From: Bacillus benzoevorans
Lineage (GTDB): Bacteria > Bacillota > Bacilli > Bacillales > Cytobacillaceae
Direction of reading: 5' to 3'
NCBI RefSeq assembly: GCF_014207535.1
Contig: NZ_JACHGK010000033.1
Location: 1 to 16,681, forward strand
DNA: 16,681 nt
Shown one piece after another: positions 6,933 to 15,025 of this stretch (positions are counted from its first letter, which is position 1; every line of letters begins with the position of its first letter). The position numbers and the translations under genes are program-made. The notes beneath the pieces are model-generated. The model saw nothing but the letters and a program-made list of their open reading frames with translations. It was not told where the DNA came from and made no database searches.

Positions 6933-8165
6933 GTGAAAAACAACTATGAGTTCATCATTATTCCTATATGGATTGATTGGGGGAAAACAAAGGACAATAA
7001 GATATTGAAAAAGCAAACAATGGCTATTGGACTTCGTGATAAGAATACAGGAGTGCATATTATCCATCCAATCAGTAGCTTTATTCTTAGTTGGAGATGG
7101 AGGACAAGGGAATATAACACAAAAAGAAAACATGCCACCAACATCGTTAAGTTTCTTAATTATTTGTTGCAAGATAAAAAGCATAAAATAAAAAGTCTTG
7201 CTGATCTTGACATACTAACAGGAACTGAGTACCTCAATAGTCTAACAAATGATCATAGAAAGAGAGACACAATTACAGATGCCGCAAGAACCTTAACTTC
7301 CTTTTATGTATGGCTTAGTCAAAATGACTGTTTACCCAATGTAGGTGATAACTATATTGAAAGTAAAAAGAAAAAGAATCCTCATAATGATCGTACTTAT
7401 TATGAGACCCTTTTTAATCCGATATTACCTCAACGTACAAGATCGAATCGTAAGCATCTATTGCCAGTTAAATATATTCCATTATTATTAGAAATCAGTA
7501 TAATATTTGCTCACCCGATAGCATTAGGCCTTTATTTGCAAATATTCGGGGGATTGCGGGCTGGAGAGGTCGTTAATTTAAAACGAACCCAATTTAGAAA
7601 AAGACTTAATAGTGCTGACTTCTTATTGAACATAAAAGAGCAACAGTTCAGGACGGATATAAAAGATAGCTCTGGTTCTAACTATGTGAAAAAAATTAGG
7701 AAACAACAAATCCTTCAAATTAAGGATTGGGGATATATCCTGTTCAAAGACCATGTTGAGTTTTATAAAGACATAGACATAAACGGTACAGGTGCATTGT
7801 TTATTAATAGAGATGGATTGCCTATGTCGGGGAAAAGCTATAGTCAGTATTTTTATAAAGTTAAAGATAAGTTCCTCAAATTTTTAATGGATTATGGAAC
7901 TGTAGAAGATAAAGTTATAGCTACTGATTTACGTCTTGCTGATTGGGGGACACATATTGGACGTGGAACATTTACAAATTTAATAGCAGAGGAAATTGAA
8001 AATCCTGCTGAGTTGATGTTTCTTCGTGGTGATAGTGATTTGTTGTCCAGCCTCCCCTACCTGGCAAAAACAGAGCGTGTTCGAAAGAAAGTTGAGGATA
8101 GAGTGAATCATATGCATACGGATTATATCCCACGTCTTATCAATCGAGAAAATGAAATTGAATAG
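6933..8165 (+). CDS. Tyrosine recombinase A (TnpA-like, first of the trio)
   Basis: The 410-residue product has an N-terminal SAM-like core-binding region (about 60-140) and a catalytic domain. It carries FGGLRAGEV with Arg209, HIGRGTF with His341 and Arg344, and the expected nucleophile Tyr376 in SSLPY. The usual box III Gly-His is Gly366-Asp367, but the 9-residue spacing to Tyr376 is preserved, so the enzyme is probably active. It would cut and rejoin DNA at the element ends together with the next two gene products. The only standard start is the GTG at 6933, which has no ribosome binding site. The frame stays open upstream to GGGGGAG at 6881-6887, which is correctly placed for an AUA codon at 6894 (or AUU at 6900). 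The true start may therefore be earlier and non-canonical. Five bases separate its stop from the AGGTGA-type site of the next gene. Confidence 0.87.
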   Translation: MKNNYEFIIIPIWIDWGKTKDNKILKKQTMAIGLRDKNTGVHIIHPISSFILSWRWRTREYNTKRKHATNIVKFLNYLLQDKKHKIKSLADLDILTGTEYLNSLTNDHRKRDTITDAARTLTSFYVWLSQNDCLPNVGDNYIESKKKKNPHNDRTYYETLFNPILPQRTRSNRKHLLPVKYIPLLLEISIIFAHPIALGLYLQIFGGLRAGEVVNLKRTQFRKRLNSADFLLNIKEQQFRTDIKDSSGSNYVKKIRKQQILQIKDWGYILFKDHVEFYKDIDINGTGALFINRDGLPMSGKSYSQYFYKVKDKFLKFLMDYGTVEDKVIATDLRLADWGTHIGRGTFTNLIAEEIENPAELMFLRGDSDLLSSLPYLAKTERVRKKVEDRVNHMHTDYIPRLINRENEIE

Positions 8166-8177
8166 TAGGTGAAATAG

Positions 8178-11162
8178 TTGCCGGAAAATCAAGAAAAGAT
8201 AATGTTATCAATTAAGGAAACTGCTGAACTATTAGGAATGGGAGAAAGCACCTTATCAAAAAAACTCCATTCGTTTTCAGTGAAAGGAATTGTGAAAGAA
8301 AAGAAGAGGATTTGGATTCCTTTATCTTCAATACCAGAATTAAAAAAAGAACTTAATTATAATGACAAATTTGACAAGGGAAAATATTATTCTACTGCTG
8401 AAGTAACTAAAAAATTAAAAGAAAAAGGTCTTAAGGTAAAAAGATCTGATATTAGTAATTGGGTTAAAAAAGGAAAGGTTAAGACTATTTTGCATATGGG
8501 CTACCGATATATTCATGAAAAGGATTTACATCTATTCATTAATTATATAAAAATCGAACGGGCTATACCGGTAGGCTACTGTACTCTGGAGGAAGCAGCA
8601 AACATTTTAGGAATGCATCCTCAAACTATAAGGAAATGGGCTGCAAATGGGGATATTGAATCAGTACGTGTTATTTTAAATGGTTATTGGAAAACGCTTG
8701 TCAAAAAAAACTTATTAAAAACAGTGAAAAGAAAAATGCGGATAAATATGCTCAGAAATTTTGCCAATGTAGATTTGGACAAAGTGTCGGAAAATAATAA
8801 AAAAAATGAAACTAATAGTATTAATAGAGATGATATAGATTCTTTATCTTTAGATAATTATCTTGAAGTTAAAGATGCTGTTAAACTACTTGGTATACAA
8901 AATAATACACTCTGGACTTTATTAAGAACGGGAAAATTCCCTTCAGCAGTTAAAATTAAAAATAAATGGTATATCCAAAAGGAAGAAATTTCATCTTATC
9001 AAAAAAAGTTAAATGCCGGGAACAGAACACCCTCAAAAGTCGTTAGCGAGAATTCTTCTCTCGACGGCTATTTAACGATATTAGAAGTATCTAATCAAAT
9101 AAATTTAAGTAAATCCAGAACCTCAGCACTTATACATGAAAATATGTTTCCAAATGCAATAAAAGTCAAAAATAAGTGGTTAATTCCTCAAGATGATATT
9201 TTGTCCTACCAAGAAATGAAAAAACAGAGAAAAAATTTGGCTCTAGCAAAAAACAAGCAAATTGATTTCCAATCACAGCAAGGTTATTTAAGTACAAAAG
9301 AAGTTGCAAAAGAACTGAATATTTCATCTGGTGTTGTAACTGTTCTAATAAAAAATGGGAAATTAAGAGATGCAATAAAGCCCGGCAAAACATGGAAAAT
9401 TCCTGAATCAAGTTTAATCGAATATAAAAGCCAAAAAGAAAATAATCAAATTAGTATAACAAAACCTGATTTGATCAATGAACTAAATCAATTTATTAAT
9501 AGCGTTCAAAATAAAGAACACCTCAAAGAAACATTTAGACTATATTCTGATTTTACAACGACTAGATTAAATGCAACAAATGGTAGAATCAATAATGTTC
9601 GAAGAGTTTTTAATCATCTTAAAAGGCTCTTCTCTGATATTATAATCAATTTGAAAATTGAAATTTCCGATCTGCCCAATGAAGATATTGAGGCAGTAAT
9701 GAAGAATAGTTCTTACTCTAATCCCATTAGAGAGCTTTTTTTAAAATTTTTAAAAGAGGCGTTCTTAATTAAAGGTAAAAAGTTAGATAAAGAGTATGTT
9801 CTGTCAAGGAAGGGAAAAAAATCAAATGTGGATATAGATTCAGAAAGATATACTCCTGAGGTTTATTACTTATTTGAGCAGCATGTTAAAGATATAGAAA
9901 AGCACATATCCCCTGCTATTAAAAATAGACAGTATGCAAATATGTGGGTTTTAACAACGATGTTACTAACTAACGCTTGGAGACCCAGTGATATAATCTT
10001 TGAAATGCCCCACATAGATATTGAAGTTATAAATGTACTGGAATTCGATTGGTTTAAAAAGAACCGATTGTCTCCGGAACAATGTCAGTTGATAGTAAAT
10101 CAGCTATATCTAAAACTTAATAATGCCGAAGTAAGCAAAACCAATGCTGATCTTCATTTTTTAGTTGCCCCCAACATGGTTAATAATCTAGCATATGCCT
10201 GCATCATATCTGAACTACATTGTCGGGCATTACGGGACAATGCTACACTTTTTGAAACAGAGCGATTATTATTAGGTACATTTGTTTTGGGAATAACAGA
10301 AAACCCAACAACTTCAGGTACAACTACTCATAAAAACTTTTTTAAAGATATGCCTGAATTAATCCCATTTAGCAGTAAAAAACTACACAATAGTACCATG
10401 ACTTATTTATTTCTCGATATTTCCGAAGACGAGGACGAATCTGAATTAGCTCTTGAAGTTGTACAATGGGCAAGATCTCATGAGGATATAAATGTTACTG
10501 CAGGATATATAAAACTTACAAATAAGGATGGTACACTTGATCGTGTTTCAATAAACTTATTCAAAAGAGGACATTTTGGGTGGCTATATAACTACATGGT
10601 ACAGCTTGCTTTTTCAAATACAGGAATCCACCAATCCTTTGAAGAAAGAACTAAAACGATAGAAGAATTAAAAAAGGAGTATACTCCCATACAACTTGAA
10701 GCGTGGGCTAAAACTTTATTGGATTATAAGAATCGAAAAGAGTCCGTTGTTAGGAGATTATATAAATTAAATACTGAACAATTAAGGGAAATTGTTATAA
10801 ATATATATAAAGGGCAAATGCCATCCCGTGATGGTTGTGGTCAATGCTTGAGCTTTCCTGATTGTCGCTTTGTAAATAGAAAAACATGCATTGGCTGCAT
10901 TAATTTTATTCCTCAACTTCAGCAGGTCTTAATTGAAGCCAAAGAAGAGTTTTATAGACTGATTGATTCAATGAAAAATTACCATACAGATGCAATTCTA
11001 AAACGTGATACAGTGTTTTTATTTAATGTATTGCTTTTATTTAACGAGGCTGCAGAAACATTTGGAAGCGATACTGTGAATGGGTTTCTCTCGTCCGAAG
11101 AAAGAAAAAATGCGCTATACAGTATTGCAGACAAATTAAAATTACCAATAGTTAACGCTTAA
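8178..11162 (+). CDS. Large recombinase B with six tandem HTH domains (TnpB-like)
   Basis: The 994-residue product starts at a TTG five bases after AGGTGA. Residues 1-417 hold six excisionase/MerR-type winged helix-turn-helix units, beginning near 8 (LSIKETAELLGM), 68, 132 (GYCTLEEAANILGM), 226 (NYLEVKDAVKLLGI), 296 (GYLTILEVSNQINL) and 368 (GYLSTKEVAKELNI). Each ends in a K.KW.IP-type wing. After about 430 comes a recombinase-type core: NAWRPSD with box I Arg602, KKLHNST where HxxR would be (Arg apparently replaced by His737), SHEDINVTAGY with His768 and Tyr777 at the normal 9-residue spacing. A zinc-binding-like cluster follows (Cys887, 890, 896, 904, 907). Tn554 TnpB is about 630 residues, so the extra length is the HTH array. 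It is probably the site-reading subunit; catalytic competence is uncertain. Confidence 0.87.
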   Translation: MPENQEKIMLSIKETAELLGMGESTLSKKLHSFSVKGIVKEKKRIWIPLSSIPELKKELNYNDKFDKGKYYSTAEVTKKLKEKGLKVKRSDISNWVKKGKVKTILHMGYRYIHEKDLHLFINYIKIERAIPVGYCTLEEAANILGMHPQTIRKWAANGDIESVRVILNGYWKTLVKKNLLKTVKRKMRINMLRNFANVDLDKVSENNKKNETNSINRDDIDSLSLDNYLEVKDAVKLLGIQNNTLWTLLRTGKFPSAVKIKNKWYIQKEEISSYQKKLNAGNRTPSKVVSENSSLDGYLTILEVSNQINLSKSRTSALIHENMFPNAIKVKNKWLIPQDDILSYQEMKKQRKNLALAKNKQIDFQSQQGYLSTKEVAKELNISSGVVTVLIKNGKLRDAIKPGKTWKIPESSLIEYKSQKENNQISITKPDLINELNQFINSVQNKEHLKETFRLYSDFTTTRLNATNGRINNVRRVFNHLKRLFSDIIINLKIEISDLPNEDIEAVMKNSSYSNPIRELFLKFLKEAFLIKGKKLDKEYVLSRKGKKSNVDIDSERYTPEVYYLFEQHVKDIEKHISPAIKNRQYANMWVLTTMLLTNAWRPSDIIFEMPHIDIEVINVLEFDWFKKNRLSPEQCQLIVNQLYLKLNNAEVSKTNADLHFLVAPNMVNNLAYACIISELHCRALRDNATLFETERLLLGTFVLGITENPTTSGTTTHKNFFKDMPELIPFSSKKLHNSTMTYLFLDISEDEDESELALEVVQWARSHEDINVTAGYIKLTNKDGTLDRVSINLFKRGHFGWLYNYMVQLAFSNTGIHQSFEERTKTIEELKKEYTPIQLEAWAKTLLDYKNRKESVVRRLYKLNTEQLREIVINIYKGQMPSRDGCGQCLSFPDCRFVNRKTCIGCINFIPQLQQVLIEAKEEFYRLIDSMKNYHTDAILKRDTVFLFNVLLLFNEAAETFGSDTVNGFLSSEERKNALYSIADKLKLPIVNA

Positions 11163-11179
11163 AGCCCGGAGGGAATAAT

Positions 11180-12799
11180 TTGGAATTAATTAGAGATATA
11201 GATAGACGCGGAGTTAGCAAGGTATATGTAAAGGAAAAAGTATTTTTTAATGAGAATGATATTAAAAGATATATTGATATCTTCAATGAATTAAGGGATG
11301 ACGGATTCATAATCGCCTCATCATATAAAGATTTAAAATGGAGACTCCCCTGCACAACAACAAATGAATACATTCCATTAAAATTTGAAATAGATTTGTA
11401 TAAAGAAATAAAGCAGGCTCTAAAAATTTATTCTCTGATACTAATAGCAAAAGGAAAATCTGCTTGTTGGATAAGAAGTGTTGTGGATATATTAAAAAAA
11501 TCTGTGTTAGAAACAAATGGTTTTAAGCAAACTGTACGGTTAGAAAAAGTCCTTTTAAACGAAGATAGCTCATATTTTGCTGCAAGAATCATACTAAGTT
11601 TTGCTGATTTTTATTCAGTGCCTAATATAAAAGAAATTAAGACAATATGTGAGGGTGTGCAGTCAGACGTTCGTAGAAATAGAGAGCTTCCCCCTTTTTT
11701 AGATATTTTTATTTTTGATGAAATTGTAAATGACTATTTTAGAAAAACTAGTGTGGAAGAACATTTTCGATATAAACCGATTCAATTATGGTGGGCCATA
11801 ACAAATATTATTCCCATGCGTCCAACTGATTTCTTAAAATTAAAAAGCGATTGTATTTCATTGGATGATAAGGGTCGATATTGGATTACACTTTCTCGTT
11901 CTAAAAAAATAAAACAGTCTGTTAGGGACGTTGCTCCCCTTCAGACCATTCAAATTAATAAAGAGATTTTTGATCTCATTACTAATTTTAAATTATATCT
12001 ATTTCAGATTGGTATAGAGTCAGACTACCTTTTGCCTCAATCCTTTTATAATAAAATAAATTTTAGTAATAATGATAGAACTAGAAATGTCGTAGAGGAT
12101 CGTTGGATTCGTGATCAGTTTGGCTCAATTTTAAAACATTTCCACACTAAAATAGTTAAAGGATTATATCAAGAAGATTATACAATGGAGATCTTGCCCT
12201 CTCATACAAGACACTTGGCAATAATAAATTTATTCTTGCAAGGTTTCAATATGCTTTCGATTGCCAAAATGGCTGGCCATGATGATCTTAACGCGCAAAG
12301 CAATTATTATAGTCATGCTGAAAACTTTGTAGAATCATTTGTTTATAATTTTGTAAAGTCCGGCCTTTCTGATAGTATCGGAAGCAAAATGGGCGATGGT
12401 TTTATTGGTTGGAGACGTGGAACCATTGATAGAGGTAAAAGGTATTCATATGAGGAAGCTCAAAAACTATTCCGTAAAGTTGATTATGGTTTCTGTAAGG
12501 ATGACGATTTTCCTAATAACTGTGGTGAAGATTGCCGCCCTTGTTACTTCTATATTTTTAAACCCAGTATAAATGAGTATGATAAGGCAATTAAATGGCT
12601 TGAAAGCTATTCAAAAGATATTGGTACTGAAATTAAAAATGTAGTTCAAACGATGATCTCAACGAGTCAAGCACTATCAAGTTCATATCGTCCTGATCTA
12701 GATGAATCCTTGAAGTCAAAATCCCGTCAATTGCAGCAACTAATGGATCATAAGGCACTGGTGGAATATAAATTATTGGAGGATCATCTAAATGAGTGA
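11180..12799 (+). CDS. Tyrosine recombinase C (third of the trio)
   Basis: The 539-residue product starts at a TTG seven bases after GGAGGG, 17 bp downstream of gene B. The catalytic set is visible: IIPMRPTDFL with Arg214, basic SRSKKIK near 240-245 (box-K lysine), SHTRHLA with Arg344-His345, MAGHDDL with His367, and Tyr376 in SNYYSH, nine residues after His367. It has the most complete signature of the three and is the best candidate for an active strand-exchange subunit. A second Cys cluster (Cys439, 448, 452, 455) suggests a C-terminal zinc-binding module of the kind also seen in B. The C-terminal 60 residues are helical and charged. Its last codons overlap the next gene by 8 bp, implying translational coupling. 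Confidence 0.88.
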   Translation: MELIRDIDRRGVSKVYVKEKVFFNENDIKRYIDIFNELRDDGFIIASSYKDLKWRLPCTTTNEYIPLKFEIDLYKEIKQALKIYSLILIAKGKSACWIRSVVDILKKSVLETNGFKQTVRLEKVLLNEDSSYFAARIILSFADFYSVPNIKEIKTICEGVQSDVRRNRELPPFLDIFIFDEIVNDYFRKTSVEEHFRYKPIQLWWAITNIIPMRPTDFLKLKSDCISLDDKGRYWITLSRSKKIKQSVRDVAPLQTIQINKEIFDLITNFKLYLFQIGIESDYLLPQSFYNKINFSNNDRTRNVVEDRWIRDQFGSILKHFHTKIVKGLYQEDYTMEILPSHTRHLAIINLFLQGFNMLSIAKMAGHDDLNAQSNYYSHAENFVESFVYNFVKSGLSDSIGSKMGDGFIGWRRGTIDRGKRYSYEEAQKLFRKVDYGFCKDDDFPNNCGEDCRPCYFYIFKPSINEYDKAIKWLESYSKDIGTEIKNVVQTMISTSQALSSSYRPDLDESLKSKSRQLQQLMDHKALVEYKLLEDHLNE

Positions 12800-13487
12800 T
12801 AAAACTTCTAAGGTACAAAGAGGCAAAAAACGTGGTCCAAAAGAAAAAGTTAGCGATGAACAAATGAAAGAACTTGCTTTAGAAATTAAGAAAAAGTTGA
12901 AACAACAGAAATTAACATTTTCAATGCTCGAAAAAGAAACAGGTATTGGGCGTAATACTTGGAAAAGGAGATTGGAGGGCTTTATTCATGAGTTAAATCA
13001 ACCAATATTAAGAGACTTTGGTTATACTGATAGTGATGAAATTTACTTTCCAAATATTGAAGGTATCTTTGAAGCATATGGAAGTAATAAACAACGAATT
13101 ATAAATGAACTGCATCATTTTGAATTATTATTTCAAGAGTTATATGAAGAAAGAAATAACCTAAAAGAAAAATTGAATAAGTTGGAAAGTTTTAAGGATA
13201 AAATTGAAAAGTATACAAAGGCTATAGCCGATTTACAGCAAGAGGTTAAGCACTATAAAACCTTATACGAGCAAATAATGGTATCTAGTGTAGAACCTCA
13301 TCTTAGAGATGAATTTGGTTTAAAAGATAATCTACTAGATTTCAACAGCCATATTGAGAAAAATGCCTCGTTAGTTAATCTTCAACAACAATTCCCGGAA
13401 GTTCGGGAGAATGATGAGGACAAAGATGAAACTATTAGAGATAAAAATATGGAAGAATTAAAAAATCAATTTAAAAACTTATTTTGA
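12792..13487 (+). CDS. TnpC-like accessory protein: HTH plus coiled coil
   Basis: The 231-residue product begins 8 bp inside the end of gene C, after a good TTGGAGG site. A very basic start (RGKKRGPKEK) leads to a helix-turn-helix at about 41-61 (LTFSMLEKETGIGRNTWKRR). A long coiled coil follows at about 105-160 (LYEERNNLKEKLNKLESF and onward), then an acidic tail. In Tn554, TnpC is a small DNA-binding protein that affects efficiency and orientation of transposition. This gene has the same position and architecture but is larger than the roughly 125 residues of TnpC. The function is inferred from position and fold; similarity in sequence could not be tested. Confidence 0.8.
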   Translation: MSDKTSKVQRGKKRGPKEKVSDEQMKELALEIKKKLKQQKLTFSMLEKETGIGRNTWKRRLEGFIHELNQPILRDFGYTDSDEIYFPNIEGIFEAYGSNKQRIINELHHFELLFQELYEERNNLKEKLNKLESFKDKIEKYTKAIADLQQEVKHYKTLYEQIMVSSVEPHLRDEFGLKDNLLDFNSHIEKNASLVNLQQQFPEVRENDEDKDETIRDKNMEELKNQFKNLF

Positions 13488-13508
13488 TAGTAAGAGGATT
13501 TGAATATT

Positions 13509-14267
13509 TTGATTAGATTACTACTGTACTTAATAATTTGCGTTTTAACCATAAATATTGCTGGATGCACCAATATAACCTCTGACGAGGGGGTAATTAC
13601 ACAAAAGGAACACATTAATCAAGAAAATAATACAGATTATAGAAGAATTGAAGTTGAATTAGCACAACCAAATGATGGTGATACGATTGCTGTAGTTTAT
13701 AAGGGCAACCGTGAAAGTGTAAGATTTTTACTGGTAGATAGTCCTGAGACTTCCCATCCACGTTTGGGGGAGCAACCCTATGGTAAGGAAGCAAAAGAAT
13801 TTACTAAAAATTTAGTAGAAAATGCGCATAAGATTGAATTAGAATTTGACATTGGGCCACAGAAGGATAAATATGGACGATTATTAGCTTATGTTTACGT
13901 TGATGGGAAATTAGTTCAAGATGAATTATTAAGAAATGGCCTAGCTAGAGTAGCATACATTTACCCACCGAATACTCGCTATGTCGATCAATTTAATGCT
14001 ATTCAGAAAGAGGCACAACAAAAAGGAATTGGTATTTGGGAAATTGAAAGTTATGCTCAAGAAGACGGATTTCACCCTGAATTAATGGATTCGAAAGAAA
14101 CAGAAGATATTCAAGCTAATGATGGCTGTCTAATAAAAGGTAATATAGGATCAGAAAAAATTTACCATACTCCAAATTCACCGTGGTATGAACAAACCAA
14201 AGCAGAAGTTATGTTTTGTACTGAGGGAGAAGCCATCGAAGCTGGATTTCGCCCTCCTAAGCAATAA
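13509..14267 (+). CDS. Chimeric thermonuclease lipoprotein (SNase + C-terminal sunset domain), 5' end supplied by the element
   Basis: Residues are numbered from the TTG at 13500. That TTG is only two bases from AAGAGG, so the TTG at 13509, eleven bases away, is a better start. The order is lipoprotein signal with lipobox IAGC (Cys23), a linker, the SNase domain (about 48-185) and a C-terminal sunset-type module (209-251: GCLIKGN, EKIYHTP, MFC). All residues expected for staphylococcal-type nuclease are present: Asp61, Arg75, Asp80, Glu83 and Arg127. It should be a membrane-anchored, calcium-dependent nuclease facing outward. The junction hexamer TGATGG (13673-13678) falls at residues 58-60. 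Everything before is therefore element DNA and everything after, including the catalytic residues, is host gene. It lies about 20 bp behind the recombinase operon and may be co-transcribed with it. Confidence 0.88.
   Translation: MIRLLLYLIICVLTINIAGCTNITSDEGVITQKEHINQENNTDYRRIEVELAQPNDGDTIAVVYKGNRESVRFLLVDSPETSHPRLGEQPYGKEAKEFTKNLVENAHKIELEFDIGPQKDKYGRLLAYVYVDGKLVQDELLRNGLARVAYIYPPNTRYVDQFNAIQKEAQQKGIGIWEIESYAQEDGFHPELMDSKETEDIQANDGCLIKGNIGSEKIYHTPNSPWYEQTKAEVMFCTEGEAIEAGFRPPKQ
13673..13678 (+). other. Right junction (attR) core of the element, inside the SNase reading frame
   Basis: TGATGG lies in AAA-TGATGG-TGATAC and encodes (N)-D-G of the DGDT calcium-binding loop. It is identical to the hexamer at the left junction, in the same codon phase (GAT at 6689 and at 13674). 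Confidence 0.6.
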
Positions 14268-14318
14268 ATAGATCCTAATCTAATATTTTCCTAAATGACC
14301 TGATTTTTTTCTATATAA

Positions 14319-14371
14319 AATATAAGGTAATATACAAGTTGTAATAAAATTTGTGTATATTACCTTATATT
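14319..14371. terminator. Long AT-rich palindrome downstream of the SNase gene
   Basis: AATATAAGGTAATATACA (14319-14336) is a perfect 18-bp inverted match of 14354-14371, with a 17-nt loop. It lies about 50 bp after the SNase stop codon and likely ends that transcript, although no T-run follows on the plus strand. On the minus strand the left arm is followed by TTTTATATAGAAAAAA. It could instead be a protein-binding palindrome. Confidence 0.5.
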
Positions 14372-14418
14372 ATTATTTAAGATACCTAACTCATTAAACG
14401 CGCCCGATTGTTACATCA

Positions 14419-14655
14419 TCACTTATCTTTTTCATCAAATAAGAAATCAGGCTTATGTTCAAGATAACCACTAATTTTTACTGACTTCCTTTTGTAATAA
14501 GACCTTAAATTCATATCAATTAATGAACCTGCAATCATTCCTAAGAAAACGTCTGTTATGGAGAAAACATCACTTCTCAAAGCAAACAATAAACCTACAA
14601 AACACAACGCAATGCTAAAGAAAAATTCACTGAGTAAAAACTCCAATTTTTCCAT
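14419..14655 (-). CDS. Small membrane protein, unknown function
   Basis: The 78-residue product has two predicted membrane segments (about 5-27, FFFSIALCFVGLLFALR; 33-48, ITDVFLGMIAGSLID), a short basic stretch (YYKRKSVK) and an acidic C-terminal tail. GGGAGGCGGAG precedes the ATG at a suitable distance, which supports real translation. I do not recognise a family. It is on the opposite strand to the SNase and separated from it by the palindrome, so it belongs to the host flank rather than the element. Confidence 0.65.
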   Translation of the reverse strand: MEKLEFLLSEFFFSIALCFVGLLFALRSDVFSITDVFLGMIAGSLIDMNLRSYYKRKSVKISGYLEHKPDFLFDEKDK

Positions 14656-14799
14656 TACTTAGCTCCGCCTCCCATATTTGTTTAACATTAAAAGTTCTAT
14701 TCTTTTGAATAAAATCCTCTTAATAGGCATTTTTTTGCCACCATCTTCTAACAGGTTTTCATTACCTTCTTCAACTCTACTGCCCTTTAATTGATTAAA

Positions 14800-14833
14800 G
14801 ACTAAGAAAATGGACTGCTCAAGAAACAGTCCA
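14800..14833 (-). terminator. Hairpin terminator (minus strand)
   Basis: TGGACTG (14811-14817) pairs with CAGTCCA (14827-14833). Read on the minus strand, the hairpin is followed by TTTTCTTAG. It probably ends the squalene synthase-like transcript, and it is a sister copy of the hairpin at 16004-16025. Confidence 0.6.
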
Positions 14834-15025
14834 AGTTGCTGCATTTTCGCGCCATTTTGTTGAATAAAGAAAAAGTTTTAAAATAAAAACATAATTGTTA
14901 AATTATTTACTCGGAATTTTTTTGCTAAAAAGTTTCATCTTAAAAGTGGTTTTCGTTCTTCCATTTGAGGCGATTCTTCCATCCATCGGTTAATTATAAT
15001 GATAAGGACAGATAAAAATTTATCA

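Larger units (their letters stand above)
6694..13678 (+). mobile_element. Tn554/RIT-like tyrosine-recombinase transposon inserted in an SNase gene
   Basis: The unit is about 6,985 bp, bounded by TGATGG at 6688-6693 and 13673-13678, and contains four consecutive plus-strand genes in one operon. Three are tyrosine recombinases or relatives, and the fourth is a small HTH/coiled-coil protein, similar in role to TnpA, TnpB and TnpC of Tn554. There is no antibiotic-resistance or other conventional cargo. The last 170 bases encode a replacement N-terminus for the interrupted gene. The predicted empty site is GTCACTGATGGTGATACG, encoding V-T-D-G-D-T. The boundaries are inferred from where each half of the SNase gene starts to match the family; the ends were not confirmed by an empty-site comparison. 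Confidence 0.7.

Noticed and set aside
6517..7184. Minus-strand ORFs over the left end of the element
   Set aside because: They overlap the terminator, repeats and gene A on the other strand, with no family features.
13500..14267. SNase as ordinary independent cargo of the element
   Set aside because: The catalytic half begins exactly at the hexamer where the left SNase fragment stops and in the same codon phase. Interruption and restoration explains this better than a separate cargo gene.
14659..14844. Minus-strand ORF of 61 aa before the small membrane protein
   Set aside because: It has no ribosome binding site, and its first codons run through the terminator hairpin at 14811-14833. The internal ATG giving MPIKRILF... 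also lacks support.
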